Below are positions 1-6,710 of a stretch of DNA of 10,619 nt, in pieces. A program made the position numbers and the translations under genes. The notes beneath the pieces were generated by a model. The model was not told the origin of the DNA and did no database searches. It worked only from the letters and a program-made list of their open reading frames with translations. How positions within the stretch are numbered: the first letter of the stretch is position 1; the number at the start of each line of letters is the position of its first letter. Source of the stretch: JBJYKD01 sp049310025 (lineage in GTDB: Bacteria > Bacillota > Thermosediminibacteria > Thermosediminibacterales > Tepidanaerobacteraceae); contig NZ_JBJYKD010000052.1 of assembly GCF_049310025.1 (NCBI RefSeq), positions 1 to 10,619 of the forward strand. Direction: 5' to 3'.

Positions 1-81
1 GTTAGTTTTTATTTTTCAAGCCGTATTTGGTTAAATATGGATTGGGGAAAAGGGGGAGTTTTTACACTGGAATCAAAGATT

Positions 82-114
82 AAATTAGGAAGGCTTGAGC
101 CTTCCTAATTTTTT
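82..114. terminator. Perfect 13-bp hairpin terminator
   Basis: Bases 82-94 pair perfectly with 99-111 around a TTGA loop, giving a 13-bp stem with a GGAAGGC core. On the plus strand the T run at 109-114 makes a textbook intrinsic terminator, which would end a transcript entering from left of the window. On the minus strand the hairpin lies about 70 nt beyond the hcp stop, and the A bases at 82-84 give only a short U tract, so it could also stop hcp transcription less efficiently. The structure is read directly; the direction of use is inferred. Confidence 0.85.
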
Positions 115-184
115 CGAAAATTTTCCCAGGCCGGCAAAACTTCAGAGCGCCTTTGCTTTTAGGGGCATGGAAGAAATTTTCGCT

Positions 185-1471
185 TTAACCCAGCATCCGG
201 GCCAGGTCTGTTTTGACGTCGCCGATCAATTTCAGATTGAAATTCTCCTGAAGCACCTTCAAAACACCGGGTGTAATGAATTCCGGCGGTCTGGGTCCGA
301 TATAAATATTTTGAATGCCAAGGCTGAAGAGGCCCAAAAGTATTGCCACAGCTTTTTGCTCGAACCATGACAGGACAATATTGAGAGGAAGTTCGTTGAC
401 CGAACAGTTAAAGGCTTCGGCCAGAGCCGCGGCTATTTTTACGGCTGAAATGGAGTTGTTGCACTGGCCCAGATCGATATACCGCGGGATGTCCGTCCCG
501 GGCACCGTGCCGTAATCTACATCGTTGAAGCGGAACTTGCCGCAGGATGTTGTCAGAATCACGCAATCTTTGGGCAGGGCCATGGCCAGTTCCCTGTAGT
601 AATCTCCGCCGCTGCCGGGGGTGTCGCAGCCGGCTATGACAAAGAACTTTTTGATTTTGCCGGATTTTACGGCATCGATGATATCGGGGGCCAGTTTCAG
701 CACATTTTCGTGGTGGAAACCCGTAGCTATGACTCTGTCCGACTCGACATGGGCTTCGGGCAGCGACAGCGCTTTTTCAATGATGGGTGTGAAGTCGTCG
801 TTTTCGATTTTCTGAACGCCTTCAAGGCCGGCTATCTCATAGGAAAAGAACCGGTCGGAGTATGTGCCTTTAATCGGCATTATGCAGTTGGTGGTGCCGA
901 GTATGGCTCCGGGGAACTCCTCAAAAACCCTGCGCTGGTCCGTCCAGGATTTGCCGATGTTTCCTTTGAGGTGCCTGTATTTTTTCAGCTCGGGATAACC
1001 GTGGGCCGGGAGCATTTCCGAATGGGTATACACGTTTACGCCCTTGCCCTCGGATTGTTTCAGCAGCTCCTCCAGGGCGTGTAAATTGTGGCCGGTAACC
1101 AGAATACAATGGCCTTCGATTTTATCCTCGGTAACAAAAACTGGGCTGGGGACGCCGAATTTTGAGGTGTGGGCTTTGTCTAAAAGCTCCATAACCTTAA
1201 TGGTGGCCCTTCCCACCTTCATGGCCATGTTTATGTGTTCCTGCAGGTTGAAATTGACGTTGGTAAGGGTCATGTAAAGGGCTTCTTCGATGGTGGCGTC
1301 CACTTCCGGGTCTGTAAATCCCAGTTCCCGGGCGTGCACGGCGTAAGCGGAAATGCCTTTCAACCCGAATATGATGATATCCTGGAGGCTGGCAATATCC
1401 TCGTTTTTGCCGCACACTCCTGTTCTGGTGCAGCCCCCTTTTGGCGTCTGCTCGCACTGATAACAAAACAT
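185..1471 (-). CDS. hcp: Hybrid cluster protein / hydroxylamine reductase, short form
   Basis: Cytoplasmic iron-sulfur protein of 428 residues. The family reduces hydroxylamine to ammonia in vitro and is tied to nitric oxide and nitrosative stress in anaerobes. The N-terminal cubane-cluster cysteines are C3, C6, C14 and C20 (CX2CX7CX5C, the strict-anaerobe spacing). All expected ligands of the hybrid Fe-S-O cluster can be picked out: H128, E152, C196, C282 (in AGCDTPGSGG, the persulfide position), C310, C337, E371 and K373. At 428 residues it is about 120 shorter than the roughly 550-residue Desulfovibrio type. The missing part follows the N-terminal cysteines, as in the class III proteins of methanogens and thermophiles. 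The ATG start is preceded by GGGAGGA eight bases upstream. The gene is monocistronic, is divergent from the tRNA gene, and has a CRP/FNR-type operator upstream. Assignment is firm; physiological substrate is inferred from the family. Confidence 0.97.
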   Translation of the reverse strand: MFCYQCEQTPKGGCTRTGVCGKNEDIASLQDIIIFGLKGISAYAVHARELGFTDPEVDATIEEALYMTLTNVNFNLQEHINMAMKVGRATIKVMELLDKAHTSKFGVPSPVFVTEDKIEGHCILVTGHNLHALEELLKQSEGKGVNVYTHSEMLPAHGYPELKKYRHLKGNIGKSWTDQRRVFEEFPGAILGTTNCIMPIKGTYSDRFFSYEIAGLEGVQKIENDDFTPIIEKALSLPEAHVESDRVIATGFHHENVLKLAPDIIDAVKSGKIKKFFVIAGCDTPGSGGDYYRELAMALPKDCVILTTSCGKFRFNDVDYGTVPGTDIPRYIDLGQCNNSISAVKIAAALAEAFNCSVNELPLNIVLSWFEQKAVAILLGLFSLGIQNIYIGPRPPEFITPGVLKVLQENFNLKLIGDVKTDLARMLG

Positions 1472-1511
1472 GAGCTCATCCTCCCTGAGTTTTAAAATTT
1501 ATTCTATATCT

Positions 1512-1517
1512 ATGATA
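1512..1517 (-). promoter_or_regulatory. Predicted -10 box of hcp
   Basis: Read on the minus strand the hexamer is TATCAT, one mismatch from TATAAT. It predicts a transcription start near 1505 and a leader of about 34 nt before the hcp ATG. I see no convincing -35 hexamer at the matching position; instead a CRP-type palindrome covers that region, as expected for an activator-dependent promoter. Confidence 0.5.
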
Positions 1518-1538
1518 ATCGTGCTGTCTTATAAAATC

Positions 1539-1554
1539 TGTGACGCATATCACA
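1539..1554 (-). promoter_or_regulatory. CRP/FNR-family operator upstream of hcp
   Basis: The 16-bp site is TGTGA-N6-TCACA, a perfect 5-bp dyad identical to the core of the classical CRP half-sites. Its centre (between 1546 and 1547) is 41.5 bp upstream of the start predicted from the -10 box, the standard class II activator position. hcp genes of many anaerobes are controlled by HcpR, a CRP/FNR-family regulator that responds to nitrosative stress, so HcpR is the natural candidate. No regulator gene of that family is in the window, so its identity is inferred. Confidence 0.75.
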
Positions 1555-1703
1555 AGAAGCAAAAAGGGTCCGGAAAACCTCGAGAAATTATTGGGGGGAG
1601 TATGAAAATAGAATAAAAAAGAATAAAATGAAAATGTTGCTTCGGTGGAATGAAAACAAATGGAAACAAAAGAAGGATATCCGCACAAAGCAGGGATATC
1701 CAC

Positions 1704-1732
1704 TTGAAATCTTCTGTAAGATATGTTAATAT
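1704..1732 (+). promoter_or_regulatory. Promoter of tRNA-Leu
   Basis: TTGAAA (1704-1709), a 17-base spacer and TAATAT (1727-1732) form a sigma-A-type promoter. The predicted start is at about 1739, only some 8 bases before the mature tRNA 5' end. Two copies of the self-palindromic octamer GGATATCC (1675-1682 and 1694-1701) lie just upstream. The rest of 1556-1700 is A-rich and contains no gene that I can see. Confidence 0.65.
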
Positions 1733-1746
1733 ATTATTGCATTTGT

Positions 1747-1834
1747 GCCGAAGTGGTGGAATTGGCAGACGCGCCGGACTCAAAATCCGGTGGGCCCTAA
1801 ACCCGTGCGGGTTCGACTCCCGCCTTCGGCACCA
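1747..1834 (+). tRNA. tRNA-Leu (anticodon CAA)
   Basis: An 88-nt class II tRNA. The acceptor stem is GCCGAAG (1747-1753) with CTTCGGC (1824-1830), followed by discriminator A and an encoded CCA end. The anticodon stem CCGGA/TCCGG encloses a seven-base loop with anticodon CAA at 1781-1783, which reads UUG leucine codons. The long variable arm runs from about 1791 to 1806, and the T arm GCGGG-TTCGACT-CCCGC is perfect. The long variable arm and the anticodon together identify leucine. It has its own promoter and terminator, so it is a single-gene unit. Confidence 0.98.
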
Positions 1835-1878
1835 GATATGATAAGTAGTGCCGCATCGGCGGCGTGATATCTAAAAAT

Positions 1879-1909
1879 AAAGGTCGCTTTTCAGCGACTT
1901 TTTATTTTT
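1879..1909. terminator. Bidirectional terminator between tRNA-Leu and the XRE gene
   Basis: GTCGCT (1883-1888) pairs with AGCGAC (1893-1898) around a TTTC loop, and A-T and G-T pairs extend the stem to 1879/1902. On the plus strand it is followed by T5-A-T5, and on the minus strand by T3-A-T5. It therefore has a U tract in both directions and can end both the tRNA and the convergent regulator transcript. The XRE stop codon (1902-1904) sits on the edge of the hairpin. Confidence 0.85.
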
Positions 1910-2279
1910 CCTCATTTTCTGCTATTTTTTCATATTTATCAAATTCCGCGATGATGGTTTTGAATATGGAAATAAGCATTTCCATTTGTTTTGGAGGTCT
2001 TGATTTTAATAGGTGAATGAGTTCGCTAATGGAATCGTCGGCGGAGCAGCTCTCTTCGCAGTTTTTTGTTCCTTCAAGAACATAATCCAGACTTACGTTT
2101 AACGCCTTTGCTATTTTGTTAAGAGTCTTTAAAGAAGGAACCTTATCCCCTCTTTCCATCTGACCTATATAGCTGTAGTGGAGGTTCGCTTTTTCGCCGA
2201 GTTCTTCCTGGGTGAGATTTTGTTTCAGGCGGATGTGCCTGATTTTTTTTCCAATATCTTTAAATATTTCATCTACCAC
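1902..2279 (-). CDS. XRE-family helix-turn-helix regulator
   Basis: Small DNA-binding protein of 125 residues. Residues 8-68 are a Cro/C1-type HTH domain: the scaffold helix is in TQEELGEKA (23-31) and the recognition helix in HYSYIGQMERG (34-44), followed by the typical PSLKTLNKIAKAL and SLDYVLEG segments. A linker holds a C74-X3-C78 pair. A C-terminal region (about 84-118), rich in Ile, Leu, Met and charged residues, may be a dimerisation helix. The start is GTG, with AGGAG 11 bases upstream; an in-frame stop lies just before the Shine-Dalgarno sequence, so no longer start is possible. Such proteins usually repress their own promoter and nearby genes. Here polA is divergent and an inverted repeat lies upstream. 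The regulon and ligand are unknown. Family call is secure. Confidence 0.93.
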   Translation of the reverse strand: MVDEIFKDIGKKIRHIRLKQNLTQEELGEKANLHYSYIGQMERGDKVPSLKTLNKIAKALNVSLDYVLEGTKNCEESCSADDSISELIHLLKSRPPKQMEMLISIFKTIIAEFDKYEKIAENEEK

Positions 2280-2298
2280 GAACTCATCAACTCCTCAC

Positions 2299-2337
2299 AC
2301 TTCTTCTACTATATATTGCATTTTTTGTCGAAGAAGT
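2299..2337. promoter_or_regulatory. Inverted repeat upstream of the XRE gene, candidate operator
   Basis: ACTTCTTC (2299-2306) and GAAGAAGT (2330-2337) are perfect inverted copies. Their centres are 31 bp apart, close to three helical turns. On the minus strand the A/T-rich spacer includes TATAGT (2308-2313), a possible -10 box of the regulator gene; no -35 was clear. A dyad across the promoter of an XRE gene suggests autoregulation, but formation of a hairpin in the leader is an alternative. Farther right (2338-2478) I see only A/T-rich sequence and no confident polA promoter. Confidence 0.4.
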
Positions 2338-2466
2338 AAAGAGAATATAGGTATTAAAATGTTATTTTTGTCATAATATGGCGAAATATGGCAATCAGCC
2401 GTTTATATTTTGCTTTTTTTTCATTACCGGCAGGTATTTGAAAGTTTTTGGTGAAATAATAGTATC

Positions 2467-2470
2467 GGGG
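2467..2470 (+). promoter_or_regulatory. Ribosome binding site deciding the polA start
   Basis: The GGGG of CGGGGTG lies eight bases before ATG 2479. A start at GTG 2470 would include the last G of this site and has no purine-rich element at the right distance upstream. Confidence 0.65.
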
Positions 2471-2478
2471 TGAAAATA

Positions 2479-5067
2479 ATGAAAAAGATCCTGCTCATAG
2501 ATGGCAACAGCCTGCTGCACAGGGCTTTTCACGCCCTGCCGCCGCTGCGGACCTCCAGAGGCGTACATACCAATGCGGTGTATGGTTTTACCAATATGCT
2601 TTTTAAAATACTGAAAGAAGAGAATCCCGATTACGTGGCCGTGGCTTTCGACAAAAAGGGCCCCACCTTCAGGCACACCGAATATGCGGCCTACAAGGCC
2701 ACCAGGCCGGGGACTCCCGAAGAACTCATAGGGCAGTTTGATATATTGAAAGACATATTAAAAGCCCTTAACATAAAATACCTGGAAATAGACGGCTTTG
2801 AGGCCGACGATGTGCTGGGGACCGTGTCCAGGAAAGCGGAAGAATCGGGTGTTTTTTCACTGATATTGACCGGCGACAGGGATGCGCTTCAACTGGTGTC
2901 GCCCATGACGAATGTCCTGCTGACCAAAAAGGGCATTACGGAACTGGAAATATTCGATCCTGAGAAGGTGGTGGAGCGCTTTGGCATCCCCCCCGAATCC
3001 ATACCTGATATGAAAGGGCTCATGGGAGACGCGTCGGATAACATACCGGGAGTGCCAAATGTGGGGGAAAAGACCGCCGCAAAGCTTATCCGTGAGTTCG
3101 GCTCCGTGGAGAACCTGCTGGAAAATACCGACAGGATCAAAGGAAAGATAAAAGACGTTATCGAGCACTACAGCCAGCAAGCCCGGGTCAGCAAGTACCT
3201 GGCCACCATTGTAAGGGATGTGGATCTTGCTTTTGATTTTGAAGATTTCAAGCGCCGGGAGCCCGATTATGAAAAGTTGTTAAAGCTGTTCAGGGAGCTG
3301 GAATTTAACAGCCTGATAAATAAAATAGAGCGCCCGCGTGTGAAAGGGGCCACCGGCGGGGCGGTATCCCGCCATGTAGGGGATGTGGCCGGTTTAAATG
3401 CCGCCGTGGAGGAAATACACTCGTCAAAGACCCTGAGCCTTTTATTAGACGCATGTAAGCAGAATTCTCTGGAGGCCACCATAAAGGGTATAAGTCTTGC
3501 GACAGGTGAAGGCCTTTATTATGTGCCATGGGAATTAATTAACATGAATCCCGAAGCGAAATTTAAGCTTGCTGCCATTTTAAAGGACCCCGGGATAGAG
3601 AAAATCGCCCATGACGGAAAGTTTACGAAAAATGCCCTGAAAAGGATGGGCATGGATTTTTGCTGCAGTTTTGACACCATGCTCGCGGCATATCTGCTAG
3701 ATCCATCAAAGCCCCGATACGACCTGGAGGACATTGCCTTTGAGTACCTTGGCGCGGAGTTGCGGGATGCGGCAGACCCGGGGCAAAAAACCGCGGTGTT
3801 AAAGGACCTGAAGGAAGTTCTTGAACAGAGGCTTGAAGATTGCGACATGAAGCAGCTCTTTTATGAAGTGGAAATGCCGCTCAGCTTTGTCCTGGCGGAC
3901 ATGGAACTGACGGGTTTTAAAGTGGATTGTGAAAAACTAAAGGCGCTTTCAGAAGAGTTTGGCAAAAAACTGGACAAACTTAGTGCAGAAATATACGGAC
4001 TGGCCGGTATGGAATTCAATATCAATTCCCCCAAACAACTGGGGGAGGTCCTGTTTGAAAAGCTTTCCCTGCCGGTGATAAAAAAGAAAAAGACCGGCTA
4101 TTCCACAGATGCGGAAGTGCTGGAAAAGCTCAAACCCTGTCACCCCGTAATCGAAAAAATACTGGAATACCGTTTCCTGATGAAGATGAAGTCCACCTAT
4201 GCCGAGGGCCTGCTGGCGCTGGCGGATAAAACCACCGGGAAGATTTATACCAGCCTGAATCAGACCGTGACTTCCACCGGCCGCATCAGCAGTACCGAAC
4301 CCAACCTGCAGAACATTCCGGTCAAAACCGAAGTGGGAAGACGCATCCGCGGAGTTTTTGTGGCAGACGGGCCCGGGCATCTGCTGCTGTCGGGGGACTA
4401 CTCCCAGATAGAGCTCAGAGTGCTTGCGCATATCTCCGGTGACGAAAGTCTGATGGAATCCTTTATCAAAGGCGAGGACATCCATACCCGTACGGCCAGC
4501 GAGGTATTTGGAATCCCGCCCGATGAAGTTACACCGGATTTAAGGGACCGGGCGAAAGCGGTGAATTTCGGCATCGTTTACGGCATCAGCGATTACGGTC
4601 TTGCACAGAGCCTCGGCATTTCAAACAAAGAGGCTCAGGACTATATAGAGGCCTATTTTCAAAGATATCCGGGGGTCAGAAACTACGTGCGGGAAACCAT
4701 CAGGAACGCAAGGCTTACGGGATACGTGACCACCATTTTGAACCGCAGGCGCTATATCCCGGATATAAACAGCAGGAATTACAATTTGAGGTCCTTTGCC
4801 GAGCGGGTGGCCATGAATACCCCCATTCAGGGCAGCGCCGCCGACATCATAAAAGTGGCCATGGTCAAAGTTTATCGGGATTTAAGGCAAAACAACCTGA
4901 AAGCCAAAATTCTCCTGCAGATCCATGACGAGCTCATCTTTGACGTGCCGGAAGATGAACTTGAAGATGTCAAAAGGATTGTGAAATACGATATGGAAAA
5001 CGCCATCCCCCTGAAAGTGCCTCTGTTAGTGGATATTAAAGTGGGACGTACCTGGGAGGAGCTTTAA
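2479..5067 (+). CDS. polA: DNA polymerase I
   Basis: Cytoplasmic repair and Okazaki-fragment polymerase of 862 residues. Residues 1-290 form the 5' nuclease: acidic residues D8, D58, E108/D110/D111, D133/D135 and D184/D187, then a helix-hairpin-helix around 191-200. Residues about 318-460 are a 3'-5' exonuclease-like fold with its metal ligands lost: motif I DxE is D324-A-C326, the motif II aspartate is T383, and the YxxxD motif is absent. Residues 465-862 are the polymerase: motif A around D640 (DYSQIELR), motif B with R689, K693, F697 and Y701, motif C HDE at 816-818. F697 predicts discrimination against dideoxynucleotides. I chose ATG 2479 because GGGG lies eight bases upstream; GTG 2470 would overlap that site. 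It is the first gene of an apparent five-gene operon. Loss of proofreading is common in Bacillus-type and thermophile PolA. Confidence 0.97.
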   Translation: MKKILLIDGNSLLHRAFHALPPLRTSRGVHTNAVYGFTNMLFKILKEENPDYVAVAFDKKGPTFRHTEYAAYKATRPGTPEELIGQFDILKDILKALNIKYLEIDGFEADDVLGTVSRKAEESGVFSLILTGDRDALQLVSPMTNVLLTKKGITELEIFDPEKVVERFGIPPESIPDMKGLMGDASDNIPGVPNVGEKTAAKLIREFGSVENLLENTDRIKGKIKDVIEHYSQQARVSKYLATIVRDVDLAFDFEDFKRREPDYEKLLKLFRELEFNSLINKIERPRVKGATGGAVSRHVGDVAGLNAAVEEIHSSKTLSLLLDACKQNSLEATIKGISLATGEGLYYVPWELINMNPEAKFKLAAILKDPGIEKIAHDGKFTKNALKRMGMDFCCSFDTMLAAYLLDPSKPRYDLEDIAFEYLGAELRDAADPGQKTAVLKDLKEVLEQRLEDCDMKQLFYEVEMPLSFVLADMELTGFKVDCEKLKALSEEFGKKLDKLSAEIYGLAGMEFNINSPKQLGEVLFEKLSLPVIKKKKTGYSTDAEVLEKLKPCHPVIEKILEYRFLMKMKSTYAEGLLALADKTTGKIYTSLNQTVTSTGRISSTEPNLQNIPVKTEVGRRIRGVFVADGPGHLLLSGDYSQIELRVLAHISGDESLMESFIKGEDIHTRTASEVFGIPPDEVTPDLRDRAKAVNFGIVYGISDYGLAQSLGISNKEAQDYIEAYFQRYPGVRNYVRETIRNARLTGYVTTILNRRRYIPDINSRNYNLRSFAERVAMNTPIQGSAADIIKVAMVKVYRDLRQNNLKAKILLQIHDELIFDVPEDELEDVKRIVKYDMENAIPLKVPLLVDIKVGRTWEEL

Positions 5068-5086
5068 TTTTGGGGAGGGATGAGTT

Positions 5087-5686
5087 TTGAAGGTGATAGG
5101 TCTTACCGGCGGTATTGCCAGCGGCAAGAGCACCGTTTCCATGTTGCTTAAGCAAAAGGGTGCTGCTATAATAGATGCGGATGAGATAGCAAAAGAGATA
5201 ATGCAACCTGGAAAACCCGCCTGGGCGGAAGTTGTCGAGCACTTCGGGAAGGGGATATTACGGGAAGACGGGAACATCGACAGGAAAAAACTGGCACACA
5301 TAGTCTTTTCAGATGAAAAAGAGCTGGAAACCTTAAACCGCATCACGCATCCCAGGATAGTGGAAGAAATTAAAAGGCGGCTTAAAACTTTCAGAGAAAA
5401 AAATGAAAGCGTTGTGGTTGTGGACGCGGCCCTGCTCCTGGAGATAGGTCTTGACCTGCTGGTGGATGAAGTATGGCTGGTGGCCGTCGACGAAAAGACC
5501 CAGCTGGAAAGACTGCTTTTCCGGGAAAAATCCATGGGCTTCGCAGAAGCGCTGGAGAGGATACGGGCCCAGATGCCCCTGGAAGAAAAACTCAAATTCG
5601 CCCACAGGGTTATAGATAACGGCGGAAGTATTGAAGAAACAAAAAGACAGGTAGACAGAATATGGGGGGAATTGAAGCTATCGTGA
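5087..5686 (+). CDS. coaE: Dephospho-CoA kinase
   Basis: Last enzyme of coenzyme A synthesis: ATP-dependent phosphorylation of the ribose 3'-hydroxyl of dephospho-CoA, in the cytoplasm. The protein has 199 residues, normal for the family. The N-terminal P-loop is GLTGGIASGKST (residues 5-16, K14), the DAD substrate motif is at 30-32, ITHPRI at 86-91, and VVVDAALLLEIGL at 110-122 (family members usually have Pro where this protein has Ala at the second Ala position). The Arg-rich lid segment follows from 141. The start is TTG, preceded by GGAGG with an 8-base spacer. It begins 19 nt after the polA stop and its end overlaps the next gene, so it is almost certainly co-transcribed and translationally coupled. 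In Bacilli mutM often lies between polA and coaE; here nothing does. Confidence 0.97.
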   Translation: MKVIGLTGGIASGKSTVSMLLKQKGAAIIDADEIAKEIMQPGKPAWAEVVEHFGKGILREDGNIDRKKLAHIVFSDEKELETLNRITHPRIVEEIKRRLKTFREKNESVVVVDAALLLEIGLDLLVDEVWLVAVDEKTQLERLLFREKSMGFAEALERIRAQMPLEEKLKFAHRVIDNGGSIEETKRQVDRIWGELKLS

Positions 5687-6228
5687 CAAAAAGAATCGCC
5701 GCAATTTTGGTTATAGTTGTTGGAGTACTGGCGCTGTACAACAATATTTCCTGGTTTATGAAATACCTGTATCCTCTTAAATTTAAAAATTCAATAGTCA
5801 GGTATTCCGGCGACTACGGCGTAGACCCCTACCTGGTTGCGGCCGTAATCAAGGTGGAAAGTGGATTTTCACCGCAGGTCGTATCCGACAAAGGCGCGGT
5901 AGGCCTCATGCAGCTCATGCCGGAAACCGCCGCCTGGGCGGCGGAAAAGATGGGCATCGATGATTTCGACGTAGACGACCTCGAGCACCCGGATATAAAC
6001 ATTAAAATTGGGACGTGGTACCTGGCGACCCTTCTTAAAGAATTCAACGGGGATGTTACCCTCGCCCTGGCGGCATATAACGGAGGCGTTGGAAATGTGA
6101 CCAACTGGCTGAAAAACGGCCAGCTGAAGGGCGGGAAGGAAGAAAAGATACCATTTGTTGAAACCAGGAGCTTTGTAGCCAGGGTAAAGACCGCTTACAG
6201 GTGGTACAGGAGATTATATGAACTTTAA
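5662..6228 (+). CDS. Membrane-anchored lytic transglycosylase (Slt/MltE-like, GH23)
   Basis: Cleaves the MurNAc-GlcNAc bond of peptidoglycan, forming 1,6-anhydro-MurNAc, outside the cell membrane. Of 188 residues, about 12-28 form an N-terminal hydrophobic anchor after a KR pair, and about 43-185 are the soluble-lytic-transglycosylase domain: catalytic E66 in KVESGFSP, GLMQLMPETA at 81-90 and AYNGG at 138-142, the three family 1 signatures in order. The ATG overlaps the end of coaE by 25 nt with a weak ribosome site. An alternative is GTG 5683, whose GTGA overlaps the coaE stop and would give a protein starting MTKRIAAIL; both keep the anchor. Its substrate role in spore or vegetative wall turnover cannot be told from the sequence. 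Confidence 0.93.
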   Translation: MGGIEAIVTKRIAAILVIVVGVLALYNNISWFMKYLYPLKFKNSIVRYSGDYGVDPYLVAAVIKVESGFSPQVVSDKGAVGLMQLMPETAAWAAEKMGIDDFDVDDLEHPDINIKIGTWYLATLLKEFNGDVTLALAAYNGGVGNVTNWLKNGQLKGGKEEKIPFVETRSFVARVKTAYRWYRRLYEL

Positions 6229-6244
6229 GGAGGAACGTTTTTAA

Positions 6245-6694
6245 ATGGATCAGGGGATACTGGCGATGTTAATCATCCTCAACCTGGGCGTTTTGAGCCG
6301 CAATAATTCCCTGGCACTGGCGGCCGTCGTAGTGCTCGGTTTAAAGTTGCTGGATTTGAAGGAAGTGCTCTCATATCTGGATAAAAACGCCATCAGGCTG
6401 GGCATTATTATTCTTACCATTGGGATCCTGACACCCTTTGTAACCGGAAAGATTACTTTGAGAGACATCCAGGCAGTGCTGACCAGCCCTGTTGCTCTGG
6501 TGGCTCTGTTCGCCGGAGCCCTCACGGTTGTCCTTTCAGGCAGGGGGCTTGGTCTGATTAACACCGAACCGTCCATTGTTGTGGGGATAGTCCTGGGTTC
6601 GGTGATAGGAGTGGCCTTTTTTAAGGGTGTCCCCATCGGCCCGATGACCGCTGCAGGGATAGTGGCCGTGGTCATGAGTTTTATAAAACATTGA
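6245..6694 (+). CDS. DUF441 / UPF0756 family membrane protein
   Basis: A 149-residue hydrophobic protein with about four or five membrane segments (roughly 4-38, 50-68, 78-98, 107-126 and 130-147). It matches the YeaL-type UPF0756 family by overall pattern: LGIIILTIGILTPFVTGKI near 52-70, SGRGLGLI near 97-104, and VIGVAFFKGVPIGPMTAAG near 120-138, which is the most conserved part of the family. Length is normal. Function is unknown in the family, and nothing here identifies a substrate. A strong GGAGG site is 11 bases upstream, immediately after the transglycosylase stop, so the two are probably one transcript. ATG start with no good alternative. Confidence 0.92.
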   Translation: MDQGILAMLIILNLGVLSRNNSLALAAVVVLGLKLLDLKEVLSYLDKNAIRLGIIILTIGILTPFVTGKITLRDIQAVLTSPVALVALFAGALTVVLSGRGLGLINTEPSIVVGIVLGSVIGVAFFKGVPIGPMTAAGIVAVVMSFIKH

Positions 6695-6710
6695 AGGAGA
6701 GGTTGTACAT

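Noticed and set aside
1..108. Plus-strand open frame from the left edge to a TAA at 106-108
   Set aside because: Only 35 codons, ending inside the terminator hairpin, with no family resemblance; a chance frame is as likely as a gene end.
115..182. CGAAAATTT and AAATTTTCG as inverted repeats of a mobile element
   Set aside because: Nine A/T-rich bases only 50 nt apart with no target duplication or transposase; the right copy overlaps the end region of hcp.
1747..1834. tRNA-Leu as an attachment site of an integrated element
   Set aside because: No integrase gene and no duplicated tRNA 3' end are visible in the window.
2438..2465. TTGAAA-N16-TAGTAT as the polA promoter
   Set aside because: Transcription would start at about 2472, after the ribosome site, leaving polA essentially leaderless; this contradicts the Shine-Dalgarno sequence.
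2470..2478. GTG at 2470 as the start of polA
   Set aside because: It overlaps the GGGG ribosome site of ATG 2479 and has no site of its own; family proteins start at the MKKILLIDGN segment.
3949..4485. Long minus-strand open frame inside polA
   Set aside because: It is the antisense of conserved polymerase codons, without a ribosome site or family signature; other long frames opposite hcp, coaE and pncB were dismissed for the same reason.
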